Source: an uncultured Burkholderiales bacterium (GTDB taxonomy: Bacteria > Pseudomonadota > Gammaproteobacteria > Burkholderiales > Burkholderiaceae_C). From it: a DNA stretch of 64,000 nt. The notes beneath the pieces were generated by a model, which was not told the DNA's origin, searched no databases, and saw only the letters and a program-made list of their open reading frames with translations. This document shows positions 18,791-27,614 of this stretch, one piece after another (the stretch's first letter is position 1; every line of letters begins with the position of its first letter). The DNA lies in contig CAIQHG010000049.1 of assembly GCA_903871545.1 (NCBI GenBank), forward strand, positions 62,001 through 126,000, written 5' to 3'. The position numbers were made by a program, and so were the translations under genes.

Positions 18791-20062
18791 CTATTTGGTT
18801 TTATTGAAAAAATAAGCCTCAAGCTTAGAAAGTAGGCTCACTTTGGATTTAGGTGAAACAGCAGGTGAAAGATCAGGAGGAGCTGGACCTTTATCTCCCC
18901 TACCGGGGCTCAACGATAGGCTTTGCTTTGGCACGGGCATAGATGAGGGTGTTGATGAAAAAGACGTATTTTCGCTGCAATTTGGCTGAGTATTGCAGTT
19001 TTTTTCATCCACTTTTGATTGTTCATTAGACAGCTCAATATCAGTTATCTCCATCGGCAGCGGATCAACTGCATCATAAGCTGGGCCGTCTTTGGGATAC
19101 ATCACTTCATTGGGAAATTCAGATGGTAAGTCCTCAGGGTTTTCTAAAAACACATCGGCAGATTCCCCCGTACCGATGTCTATTGTGCGTTTGTTGACAA
19201 CATCGGACCCTAAAATTTTGGTGACTATGAATTGACAAACCTCGTCGTTATAGGGTGCTGGATGCTCAGCGCCTCGCACTTGTAGCAAATTATCTTTGGG
19301 ATAGTATTTCAAAAACTCATTGACTTGCAATGCAGTACAAATTGGCGAGTCCTCACCGTGAATTAAAGTAACAGAGCCTTCAAAAGGTAAAATAGCATCT
19401 AAAAATCTCATTCCTAAAAAATCAGATTTATAGGGTAAATTAAAATGTGCGGGCTCTTGTACCGCTGCAATTACCTCCTTTGAGACCCCAAGTTTTGTAG
19501 CCATGGCGGCTAAATCAAGAGGCTTATTAGCCCGAAAACGCGCAAACGAAGGCACAGCGGTGATAGACGGGTCGGGGTTTTGCGTCATAACGCCGTAAAG
19601 TTTAAAAATGGACCACCAAGAAAGGCTAAATCCAACGTCGTTCAATATTAAGCTTGTAATGCCATGGTCAAATTTGGAGGTCAGGTAAATGCCCAGTATT
19701 CCCCCCATGCTTGTACCCAAAATATGAACTTTAACTTTGGGGTTATCGTGCGTAGATATTACCTTTTCAAGTACAAATTGAATATCGCTTAAATAGCGCG
19801 CCATATTGTATTCGTTAGGGTCTCGCAAACCGTCCGAGTCTCCCCTGCCACACAAGTCCACACTAACAGCTCTCAAAGGTAACTCAGATTGGCTGATGGC
19901 CGACAAAAGCGGATCAAAAGTATTTCTTTTTTCTAATATTCCAGGAATGCATAGAAGTAAGTCTTCAGAAGCATTATTGGCAACTTCACTGAAAGCTAAT
20001 TTACGGTCAAAATTATGATCGTCAACTAATATGAATTTGTTGACTATCTTGTTTTTTTTCAA
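18791..20062 (-). CDS. Alpha/beta hydrolase with long low-complexity C-terminal tail
   Basis: A 423-residue protein. Residues 1-280 are an alpha/beta hydrolase: LLCIPGILEKRNTFDPLL (oxyanion region), VDLCGRGDSD, the nucleophile elbow GTSMGG, LIHGEDSPI with the acid Asp, and GAEHPAPYND with the catalytic His. Residues from about 310 to the end are a Ser/Pro/Asp-rich, probably disordered tail (SSTPSSMPVPKQSLSLSPGRGDKGPAPPDLSPAV) ending in the basic SKLEAYFFNKTK. The tail is not normal for the family. No signal peptide. Substrate unknown, likely an ester. Confidence 0.8.
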   Translation of the reverse strand: MKKNKIVNKFILVDDHNFDRKLAFSEVANNASEDLLLCIPGILEKRNTFDPLLSAISQSELPLRAVSVDLCGRGDSDGLRDPNEYNMARYLSDIQFVLEKVISTHDNPKVKVHILGTSMGGILGIYLTSKFDHGITSLILNDVGFSLSWWSIFKLYGVMTQNPDPSITAVPSFARFRANKPLDLAAMATKLGVSKEVIAAVQEPAHFNLPYKSDFLGMRFLDAILPFEGSVTLIHGEDSPICTALQVNEFLKYYPKDNLLQVRGAEHPAPYNDEVCQFIVTKILGSDVVNKRTIDIGTGESADVFLENPEDLPSEFPNEVMYPKDGPAYDAVDPLPMEITDIELSNEQSKVDEKNCNTQPNCSENTSFSSTPSSMPVPKQSLSLSPGRGDKGPAPPDLSPAVSPKSKVSLLSKLEAYFFNKTK

Positions 20063-20268
20063 GGCACTGCTCTCTAAAAAAACTTAGAGTCTAAATAATA
20101 GAACATTTCGCTAATATAACACCTGATTCATACAAGCTCCATGACAAAAATCAAAATGAAAAATACTTTGAATCTGTTTTTTTGATTTTTGCTAGAAATA
20201 CAGATTGAAATGGTAAAAAAAAAGTTCAAAACGCATTTAATAACGAATAACCTTTAAAGCCAAACCAA

Positions 20269-21522
20269 TTATTGGGTTCTCATGGCAATTTTTAACTTTT
20301 CCTCATCAAGCTCGTTTTCCCATTTGGAAACTACGATCGTGGCAACTCCATTTCCAATGAAATTCGTTATAGCCCTAGCCTCAGACATAAACCTATCAAT
20401 CCCCAATATCAGAGCTAATCCTGCCACAGGTATGGAAGGTACTACAGCTAGGGTTGCAGCTAGCGTAATAAAACCCGCCCCAGTTACACCCGATGCACCC
20501 TTTGAAGTTAACATTGCAACCAACAGCAATGTGAGCTCTTGAGAAAAAGATAAGTCTATATTCAAAGCTTGAGCAACAAACAAGGCCGCCATGGACATAT
20601 AAATGTTTGTTCCGTCGAGATTAAAAGAGTAACCTGAGGGCACAACAAGCCCTACGACTGACTTTGAGCACCCAAGCTTCTCAAGTTTTAACATCAAAGG
20701 CACCAAAGCGGATTCCGAAGATGAAGTACCTAGGACAGTCAATATTTCATCCTTAATGTAGGAGATGAATCTAAAGATACTAAAACCTGTAAGGTTAGCA
20801 ATTAAACCTAAGACCAGAATCACAAACAAGGCGCAGGTTAAATAAAAACTACCCATTAAAGCCACTAAGGGCTTTAAAGCCCCAATCCCAAATTTCCCAA
20901 TGGTGAAAGCCATTGCTCCCCCTGCTCCAATTGGTGCCAACTTCATGATGAAGTTCATCATGTAAAAAACAATCCTAGAGAATTCCTCAATAAGCTTATG
21001 TACCGCGTTTGCGGCTTGCCCCAAACTGACCATCGCATAACCAAAAAGTATCGCAATTAAAAGTACCTGGAGTAAATCTCCGTTACCCGTAAATGCATCA
21101 ACCATTGTTTTAGGAATTATGTGCAGCACAAAATCTATGGGCTTTTGGTCCTGCGCTGCTTTAGCGTAACTTGCAACTGCTTTTGCGTCTAAGGTTTCGG
21201 GATTCACGTTGAAACCGTCACCAGGCCTTAGAACGTGCATCACAATCATTCCTAAGAGCAGAGCAAAGGTGGAAACTACCTCAAAATATAAAAGAGCTTT
21301 ACCACCCACACGACCTACTTTTTTCATATCTCCAGCACCTACTATACCCATCACGACGGTACAAAAAATAACTGGACCAATCAGCATTTTCACGAGCCCG
21401 ATGAACCCATCGCCCAATGGCTTCAAACTTGCCCCAGTGCTAGGGTCTAGGTAACCCAAGACTCCGCCCGCCAAAATAGCCAGTAGCACCCAAAAATAAA
21501 GATGTGAAGTAAAACGTTTCAT
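20269..21522 (-). CDS. dctA: Dicarboxylate/cation symporter (DctA, DAACS family)
   Basis: A 417-residue inner-membrane transporter with eight helices and two re-entrant loops. Visible family marks are [15 protein letters not shown] (serine-rich HP1 tip), [23 protein letters not shown] and the HP2 stretch [21 protein letters not shown]. These fit DctA, which takes up succinate, fumarate, malate or aspartate with protons or Na+. GltP-like glutamate uptake is the main alternative. It is monocistronic, with a 557-bp upstream gap carrying phased repeats. Confidence 0.9.
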   Translation of the reverse strand: MKRFTSHLYFWVLLAILAGGVLGYLDPSTGASLKPLGDGFIGLVKMLIGPVIFCTVVMGIVGAGDMKKVGRVGGKALLYFEVVSTFALLLGMIVMHVLRPGDGFNVNPETLDAKAVASYAKAAQDQKPIDFVLHIIPKTMVDAFTGNGDLLQVLLIAILFGYAMVSLGQAANAVHKLIEEFSRIVFYMMNFIMKLAPIGAGGAMAFTIGKFGIGALKPLVALMGSFYLTCALFVILVLGLIANLTGFSIFRFISYIKDEILTVLGTSSSESALVPLMLKLEKLGCSKSVVGLVVPSGYSFNLDGTNIYMSMAALFVAQALNIDLSFSQELTLLLVAMLTSKGASGVTGAGFITLAATLAVVPSIPVAGLALILGIDRFMSEARAITNFIGNGVATIVVSKWENELDEEKLKIAMRTQ

Positions 21523-22079
21523 GTGTGAGATCCAAAAACAATAAATCTAATTAATTAATATGGTAGGCCATACAGTGCCTAAAAGAGCTTCTATAGTTAA
21601 CTCGAGGCCTGGATGATAGTCTATCCCATACTCTATAAATGACTGATTGTGTTTATATTACCAAACAGCATAAGTTCTCAAGTACTGAGTTCAATTCTAA
21701 TTGAGCATCCGTACTAAAGCTATCGTTTTCTTATATCCCTCGCCCTCAAATACCAAAATGAATGGGGAAAAAGTATCATCTGTGTTGTGGCCAGTGGGGT
21801 CGGATAGGGTCGGATAGGGATGGATAGGGATCGATTGGTACGGATTGGGGAGGAGAATTCTCAATTACGCTTAAATTTGCATACCGCAAAAAATACAGTT
21901 GCGAGGCCTTCAAAAGAATCACAAGCAGTGTTAAAGAGACCGTAAAATTCAAAATAAAAGCTTTATTTTTGGAAAAAATATTACTTAACTTAGATTAGCA
22001 CTCATAATTCAACAATTTAATCATAAAATATTCACAACATTATCTTATTCGACTTTTTCAACAATGCAGGGTTTCAAAC
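21523..22079. other. 557-bp intergenic region between divergent dctA and the K+ channel gene
   Basis: No ORF with a plausible start and codon pattern was found. The region must carry both divergent promoters; I cannot fix their -35/-10 boxes with confidence. The distinctive content is the 10-bp repeat block at 21801-21850. The last 120 bp before the channel gene are very AT-rich. Confidence 0.6.
21801..21850 (+). repeat. Five degenerate 10-bp tandem repeats
   Basis: Units are CGGATAGGGT, CGGATAGGGA, TGGATAGGGA, TCGATTGGTA and CGGATTGGGG; the ten bases just before also end in GGGGT. The exact 10-base period places each GGAT core on the same face of the helix. It is strand-asymmetric, G-rich on the + strand. 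Confidence 0.8.
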
Positions 22080-23111
22080 ATGATTGAAATAAAACAAGGG
22101 AAACGGGTATCTCACAGTTTTATCGGTGAAGCATTTACAGTACCGACTAGCAAACCATTCAAATTGTGGATAGCAATCATTAACTTTTGGATCTACGTTT
22201 CCTGTATCTCTTTGGCACTAGAAACGTTAGAGCCATTTGCGACAACTTACAAAAGCCTTTTTTCTCAAATTGAGCTCATCGCAGTCGCTTTCTTCGTCTG
22301 TGACTATGTAGGGAACGTGTTTTATGCAGAACATAGAGTTAAATATATATTCAGTATTTGGGGACTGGTCGATTTAATTTCAATTCTTCCCACATTTCTA
22401 GTAATGCTTGATTTAGGAGCCTTGCAAGGCGCTAAGGTACTTCGAGTGCTTAGAGTTGTTCGGGTTCTTCGAGTATTGAAAATGGCCAAGATAGCGTTGC
22501 AAGAGTTATCTAATAAGGTTAAATCCAGCAATCCGCTGATCACTAACCTAAGAATTTATTTCATTGCGCTATTCTCAGTCATTATGATTTCAAGCAGTTT
22601 AATGTTCTTTGTTGAAGGTGACCTTTACTCTGCGGAAAATATGGCAATAGGGCAAGCTGCTTTAGACGCCGAATTAAAAATAAATCCACTACCTCCAGGA
22701 GCTCCCCCTGAGGCAGCAGTTTTTGCGCCCATTGACCCTATTGGAGGAAATGCAATACCGGCTGACAAGCACTTCTTTACCTCTATCCCGTCCACAATGT
22801 GGTGGTGTATTGTTACGCTAACAACCACAGGCTACGGAGATATGTTTCCAGTAACGTTTGGTGGACGAGTGATCGCATCCTTCACAATGTTTTTCGGGTT
22901 GATCCTTTTTGGTATTTTGATGAATATTGTTGGTAAAACTTTAATGGTTTTACTCTTTGGGGAAAGCATGCAAGAAAATCAAGATAGCAAGAACTCAAAA
23001 GAGCACGCTATTTCTATGCTTCTCTCTCTTAAACTTCTTGATCCTGAAAAGGGCGCTAAACTGCTTACTATGGATGATGAGCAAATAAAAGAAAAACTAA
23101 AGAATCTTTAA
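22080..23111 (+). CDS. Voltage-gated potassium channel (6TM Kv-like)
   Basis: A 343-residue ion-transport-domain protein. S1-S3 occupy about 28-110. S4 is [13 protein letters not shown] with Arg at 122, 125, 128 and 131 and Lys at 134. S5 is about 157-178, the pore helix about 234-247, and the selectivity filter TTGYGD spans 249-254, followed by S6. About 50 residues between S5 and the pore helix (180-230) are Ala/Pro-rich, much longer than the turret of typical prokaryotic Kv channels. The C-terminus (295-343) is a short charged cytoplasmic helix, with no RCK or cNMP domain. A terminator follows directly. Confidence 0.9.
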   Translation: MIEIKQGKRVSHSFIGEAFTVPTSKPFKLWIAIINFWIYVSCISLALETLEPFATTYKSLFSQIELIAVAFFVCDYVGNVFYAEHRVKYIFSIWGLVDLISILPTFLVMLDLGALQGAKVLRVLRVVRVLRVLKMAKIALQELSNKVKSSNPLITNLRIYFIALFSVIMISSSLMFFVEGDLYSAENMAIGQAALDAELKINPLPPGAPPEAAVFAPIDPIGGNAIPADKHFFTSIPSTMWWCIVTLTTTGYGDMFPVTFGGRVIASFTMFFGLILFGILMNIVGKTLMVLLFGESMQENQDSKNSKEHAISMLLSLKLLDPEKGAKLLTMDDEQIKEKLKNL

Positions 23112-23130
23112 ATTACTATTCTTTTAATTT

Positions 23131-23161
23131 GGGCTGTTTCTTTTTGAAGCAGCCCTTTTTA
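23131..23161 (+). terminator. Rho-independent terminator after the K+ channel gene
   Basis: GGGCTGTTTC, loop TTTTT, GAAGCAGCCC, then TTTTTAT: a 10-bp stem with one G-U pair, starting 20 bp after the channel stop and ending beside the convergent SDR stop. Confidence 0.88.
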
Positions 23162-23162
23162 T

Positions 23163-24014
23163 TTAATGAGCTTTAATCCACTGTTCACTCATATCCCACA
23201 GCTTAGTTGCTAAGACAGAATCTAATGCCAACAGGCTAGGTTTTTTGGAGCGGCAGGAATCATAGTAGTTACCGCTCTCAAATGCTGTTCTAACTGAAGT
23301 TGCGCAGTAAAGACTGGTCATTGCCCCCCTTTGATTCGAAGTCATAAATAGTTTCATGATCACCCTAAGTGGGGCAAGCACGTGACGCCACAAATCAGAG
23401 GCCACAACTCCAGGGTGAACCGCGTAGGAGCTAACTCCAGTCCCTTTTAGTCTCTTAGACAACTCTCTTGTAAATAATATATTTGCGAGTTTTGATTCAC
23501 AGTATTCTTTAATCCCAAATTTAGAGTGAGTCGTTTTGGTGATATTTTCAAAGTCTATGCCTTTTGCATAAAAATGAGCCCTACTCGCCACGTTCACAAT
23601 TCTGGAGGGGGAGGTTCTCAAAAGTGCGGGCAAAAGTTCTTGAGTTAACAAAAAGTGTCCTATATGGTTAATGCCCATTGTGAGCTCAAAACCTTGCTCA
23701 GTTTGACCTTTGATCCCCGCTACACCTGCATTGTTAATCAGTATATGCAGGGGCAATTCCTTTTCAAGGAAAGCTTTTGCACATGCGCGTATTGAAGCAA
23801 AGTCTGAAAGATCAAGGGGAAGATGCTCGATTTTTCCAATCATTGGGAAATTATTGAAATCATCAATAACTCCTTGGGCTTTATCTGCTGAGCGACATGC
23901 AATAAAGACGTGTGCTCCGTTCTTTGCAAGCTCAAGAGCAGTGACTCGTCCGATACCAGAATTTCCGCCTGTGATTAATACCACATGGTTGTTTAGGGAG
24001 TTAATATTCATCAA
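23163..24014 (-). CDS. Short-chain dehydrogenase/reductase (retinol dehydrogenase-like)
   Basis: A 283-residue classical SDR with the Rossmann motif TGGNSGIG near residue 16, LINNAGVAG, a Ser in RIVNVASRAHFY and the catalytic YCESK. The overall pattern (RIVNVASRAH, KLANILFTRELSKRL, YAVHPGVVASDLWRH) is that of the RDH11-14/WW-oxidoreductase-like group, usually NADP-dependent. Substrate unknown. It converges with the K+ channel gene and shares the short space holding the channel's terminator. Confidence 0.85.
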   Translation of the reverse strand: MMNINSLNNHVVLITGGNSGIGRVTALELAKNGAHVFIACRSADKAQGVIDDFNNFPMIGKIEHLPLDLSDFASIRACAKAFLEKELPLHILINNAGVAGIKGQTEQGFELTMGINHIGHFLLTQELLPALLRTSPSRIVNVASRAHFYAKGIDFENITKTTHSKFGIKEYCESKLANILFTRELSKRLKGTGVSSYAVHPGVVASDLWRHVLAPLRVIMKLFMTSNQRGAMTSLYCATSVRTAFESGNYYDSCRSKKPSLLALDSVLATKLWDMSEQWIKAH

Positions 24015-24140
24015 ATAGTAGAAATAAAATGTCTACTGCATCTTAACTGGTAATGGACCCTAAATATGTCAATTACTCTTACAAAGAGTAAATTAGGCTA
24101 GGTCAGCGTTCAAATGATTCAAATCACCATTTAATAGTAT

Positions 24141-24488
24141 TTAAGGGATCTGAGATAGTATTATTTTCGCACACAGGTTAGATATCTCTAATTCAAAGTG
24201 CTCGGATGTGCTAAATTTACTCCACCCCCCTATCTCCATAAAGTCTCCGAGCGAGAATTTATCAACTGCTTTGAGGCGGCTCAAATTAGCAGAGTAACGG
24301 GGATCGCTCTTGAATCTCTCCACGCAAACCGCTGCAAGAGAGTTGATGACTGCTCGGTCCGATTCTTTTTCCAACTTAGCATTGCCTTTTTCAAATGTAG
24401 ACCAATTGTAAAATCCAAAGCCAATCACTATTGTAAAAAATACTCCCAACAATAGTCCTAAAAAAAAAGACTCTAGTGATTTAATCAT
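24141..24488 (-). CDS. Membrane-anchored protein of unknown function
   Basis: A 115-residue protein with one N-terminal membrane helix (FFLGLLLGVFFTIVIGFGFYNW), then a soluble domain with Cys in AAVCVERFKSDP and SNLCAKI. The pattern 'AxxCVxxFxxDP ... L ... W' resembles small hypothetical proteins seen in other Proteobacteria, but I cannot name a family. The two Cys could form a disulfide if the domain is periplasmic. It ends 28 bp downstream of the phosphodiesterase start, on the same strand. Confidence 0.6.
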   Translation of the reverse strand: MIKSLESFFLGLLLGVFFTIVIGFGFYNWSTFEKGNAKLEKESDRAVINSLAAVCVERFKSDPRYSANLSRLKAVDKFSLGDFMEIGGWSKFSTSEHFELEISNLCAKIILSQIP

Positions 24489-24516
24489 GGAACTTATTTT
24501 ATCGAAGATTTAGTCA

Positions 24517-26646
24517 TCAATATCTAAACGCTTTTGCGTAATCTAAATACCTATAGCTTTTGTCTCCAATCACGACATCTTTAATTACTAAATTAATAGA
24601 GAAAATACCCTTTGGGTGTTTGAGGTAAGGTGTTTTACCCGTTGGGTCAGCGGGGGATTTAAATGTTAAGTCTGTCGCGCTCTTTGTGGGCGTGAGTATC
24701 GTTTGCTTGACTCTTACAACCTCGGTGGATTCGGGTTTTAAAAGGCCCTCATTGAGTATTCTTCCCTCCGCTTGCGCCATAGAAAGCCCCAGTAGGTAAG
24801 CAATCGTTGGCGCAACATCCACGTTACCAGAGGGATGAGAGACAACTTGGCCGGATCCAAAAGATGGACCATTGAACAGCAGTGTACTGTGCACATCCAT
24901 GGGGCTAAAGCTCCCGTGCATGCCCCTTTGTCCGAAAAAACTTTCGTACTCTATACCCAGCATCCCCTGAACTCTTTGATTGCTATCCCAATCAAAACTT
25001 GCAACAACATCAGGCTGGCCATGATCCCTGCGCCGAGTATTCTCTAGGTTAACCATATCCAATGGAAATGTACCCGGTAGATCGCCGTAGCGCGTATCAA
25101 CAAAAATTGGCCCAAACTCCTCTCTGCTTTGTAAAAATCTAACCATCGCCTTCACAGTCTTATCGTCGTGGTCTGGAACGTAGAAATAATCAGATCCACC
25201 GTTGCTAGCAACAATTACAGCATGCTCAGGGAGTTCTTTGGGGACTTTAAATGAGGCTACTGGATTGGGTAGAGTGGCACTAATTGCCATGTATTTAGTA
25301 TTGGGTGTGCCGCAAAGTTCTCCTGAAATATCGACTTTGACGGTATAAACAGTTGACATATCGCTCTTGATACCAGCCATGGGAGAGGTTAAACAACCTT
25401 GACCATCGAACGCTTTAAAGCCGGCGTAGGTGAGCAGATCAGCGGACCTGACGTCACCTGAGAAAGAAAATCCATTGAAAAAATCAGGTTTGCCGATTTT
25501 GGCGTCAGATATACCCTTTTCTACGTGAGTTGCTGGGTTTATGGATAAAAGGGGGAAAAGAGATGTCGGCCCTGAGACCGTACTATGTCCATGATCGGAT
25601 ACAACGATGATGTTGGTGTCTTGGTCAAGACGCTGCTCAAGTAAGGCCTGTCTTAACTCGCCTAGTCTGGCGTCCATTGATTTTAGAGCTTTGTGGTAGT
25701 TGGCTGAGCCAACCCCGTAGCCGTGTTGAACAAAGTCTGGAGTGCGAAACCAAATCACAGATAGGTCGGGAGTTTTTTTGGGGAGTATGTAGCTCGTGAA
25801 AACTTTCATCATGTATTTGTTAGCTGTGTCCTCTGCGGCCCCTTGAGAGGAATCTGTGGCATCCCTTGAATACAAAGTCTCACCATACTCAGTCACTGCA
25901 AAGGTTATGTATCCCTCTCGCTGAGTGGGCGATCCGTTCTTATCCTCTAACTTAAGCACTCCTGCAGGAAATGCATTTGCAGAATTGGCGGGCAAGGGAA
26001 TTTTCGCTTTTTGAAGCTCATGGGCAAAGGAGAGCGGGAGGGCTGTATTTTCATCTAAAAAATATCCGCCGTTGCTAAGATCTTGCAAAAAGGTTGGTCC
26101 AGATTTCCCAATTACAGCAGTTACGAGGCCGGCTTTTTGAGCTGTTTTAAATAAAGACTGAACCAGTATCAAGTCGTCATCGTAATAAGAGTTTAGGTTT
26201 TTTAGTACAGCGTAATCTTCCGTAAAAATCGGATCTCTAAGACTGTACTCTTCTCCTAAAGCACTCTTACCAACCGACTCTGATGCAGGAGTCCAAAAAG
26301 TATTGCCGTAAAACCCGGATTTTCTGGGAGTTGCCCCTACTGCCAAGGATGAGGCGTTCATCATCGTAAAAGTCGGATAGGTAGAGTGATGATCTGCAAA
26401 GCTCACACCCGTTTTACGAAGCTGAAATAAATTAGGCGTGTCTATCTGAGAAATTGAATCAGGTCGCAAACCATCCCAGACCATAACAATTACTTTTGTT
26501 TTTGTTTTTTGCCCATTTTCAGTTTTGATAACTGTAGTGCTTTGAGCTTGTGCATGACCTTGAGCTTGTGCGCTGCACAACAGAAAAACGGCCAACGCTG
26601 AGAAAATAATCTTATTTTTTGAGTATGTAGATATCAATGAAAACAT
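24517..26646 (-). CDS. Secreted type I phosphodiesterase / nucleotide pyrophosphatase
   Basis: A 709-residue protein with a signal peptide (FSALAVFLLCSAQAQG) and the alkaline-phosphatase superfamily layout of NPPs. VMVWDGLRPD has the metal Asp (58). TYPTFTMMNASS has the likely Thr nucleophile (94). TDLSVIWFRTPDFVQHGYG and VVSDHGHSTVSG carry further Asp/His metal ligands, and a late RGMHGSFSPMDVHSTLLFNGPSF carries the last His. It should hydrolyse phosphodiesters in the periplasm for phosphate salvage. It is about 100 bp from the SOUL gene's stop. Confidence 0.85.
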   Translation of the reverse strand: MFSLISTYSKNKIIFSALAVFLLCSAQAQGHAQAQSTTVIKTENGQKTKTKVIVMVWDGLRPDSISQIDTPNLFQLRKTGVSFADHHSTYPTFTMMNASSLAVGATPRKSGFYGNTFWTPASESVGKSALGEEYSLRDPIFTEDYAVLKNLNSYYDDDLILVQSLFKTAQKAGLVTAVIGKSGPTFLQDLSNGGYFLDENTALPLSFAHELQKAKIPLPANSANAFPAGVLKLEDKNGSPTQREGYITFAVTEYGETLYSRDATDSSQGAAEDTANKYMMKVFTSYILPKKTPDLSVIWFRTPDFVQHGYGVGSANYHKALKSMDARLGELRQALLEQRLDQDTNIIVVSDHGHSTVSGPTSLFPLLSINPATHVEKGISDAKIGKPDFFNGFSFSGDVRSADLLTYAGFKAFDGQGCLTSPMAGIKSDMSTVYTVKVDISGELCGTPNTKYMAISATLPNPVASFKVPKELPEHAVIVASNGGSDYFYVPDHDDKTVKAMVRFLQSREEFGPIFVDTRYGDLPGTFPLDMVNLENTRRRDHGQPDVVASFDWDSNQRVQGMLGIEYESFFGQRGMHGSFSPMDVHSTLLFNGPSFGSGQVVSHPSGNVDVAPTIAYLLGLSMAQAEGRILNEGLLKPESTEVVRVKQTILTPTKSATDLTFKSPADPTGKTPYLKHPKGIFSINLVIKDVVIGDKSYRYLDYAKAFRY

Positions 26647-26747
26647 ATTTAATAAAAAAGATAAATCATTATTTGATTGACGATTTTAAAACTTTTTAGA
26701 TTACACGATTCTTGCGATTTGCGCTCAAAGATTGGCTATCTCTAGAG

Positions 26748-27431
26748 TTACTTGGGGGGGAGAGGGACGGAATTGGTAGGTGGATCAAACGGCTCTATTT
26801 CGATCAAAATCTCATTTCTCCTAAACATAGGTAGAGTCCACGGGGGATCATAACGGGCTAATTTCGGCGCACCAATTAATTTGAGATTGTTTTGTTGAAT
26901 CCAGTTCACAAGTTGATTTGAGTTATCTTGAACCTTGTCTGCGCCGTTTAAACCTGAGTAATTAAAAACAGCATAATATTTTTCCGTCAAACGTGTAATA
27001 ACGACTTCTTTGTTATTGGGCTTGGGCAAAGTTTTTTCGTTGTACTCACTTGGCATAACAAAAGATATGCGCCACTCGTTAGAGTGGGCCATTGGGTCTT
27101 GGATCTGCGCCAAGGGCTCCGTCAAAACGGGGGCGGTCATGGCAATTTTTGTTGAGCTATTTTTATTGGACTCTTGCTCGGAATCAGCGATTTTGTTATT
27201 ACCAAAAATAAAATCAGCAATTCTTCTGAAACCTTGGCTTGATGCTTTATCCATATCTGCTTGCACTGTAGTTTGTGCCAGGAGGGTGGGCTCGTATTTG
27301 CGAACCTCAAAGGTTTTATCTTTAAGAAGCACTTGGTACTTGGGTTCTTCGATAGCCATAGCTGCTTTCGTATTAAGGATAACTAACAAATGTATGAAAG
27401 TAACAAAACAACTTCTAAAGGACAGCTTCAT
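26748..27431 (-). CDS. SOUL family heme-binding protein, exported
   Basis: The track start is a TTG at 27443; ATG 27431 (MKLSFRSC) is the more likely start and opens a signal peptide ending near AAMA, before IEEPKYQVLLKDKTFEVRKYEPTLLAQT. The SOUL domain fills the rest: SSQGFRRIADFIFGNN, KIAMTAPVLTEP, WRISFVMPSEY and YDPPWTLPMFRRNEILIEI. SOUL/HBP proteins bind heme or tetrapyrroles; the bacterial role is poorly known. Export suggests a periplasmic function. The Fe(II) uptake genes lie next on the same strand, 180 bp away. Confidence 0.85.
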   Translation of the reverse strand: MKLSFRSCFVTFIHLLVILNTKAAMAIEEPKYQVLLKDKTFEVRKYEPTLLAQTTVQADMDKASSQGFRRIADFIFGNNKIADSEQESNKNSSTKIAMTAPVLTEPLAQIQDPMAHSNEWRISFVMPSEYNEKTLPKPNNKEVVITRLTEKYYAVFNYSGLNGADKVQDNSNQLVNWIQQNNLKLIGAPKLARYDPPWTLPMFRRNEILIEIEPFDPPTNSVPLPPK

Positions 27432-27614
27432 TTTTTTAAACAACCTAATTTTGGGGATTGCCGAATCTTTTTCGATTTTATGAATAGCAGACAGTTGATT
27501 TTAATCAGTACGGCATTTGATTTCTATGCTTTATGTCTAGCTAATTCGCTTTGATTGCACTTTTATTTTCCCTCAAAAGAGTCTGAAGTTACTAAATTAC
27601 GACTCTTTGATGGA

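Noticed and set aside
20171-20206. AATCTGT...ACAGATT inverted repeat downstream of dctA as a terminator
   Set aside because: The 7-bp AT-rich stem has a 22-nt loop and no proper T-run in the minus-strand direction; too weak to call.
21801-21850. CRISPR array
   Set aside because: The units are contiguous 10-mers without spacers, and no cas genes are present.
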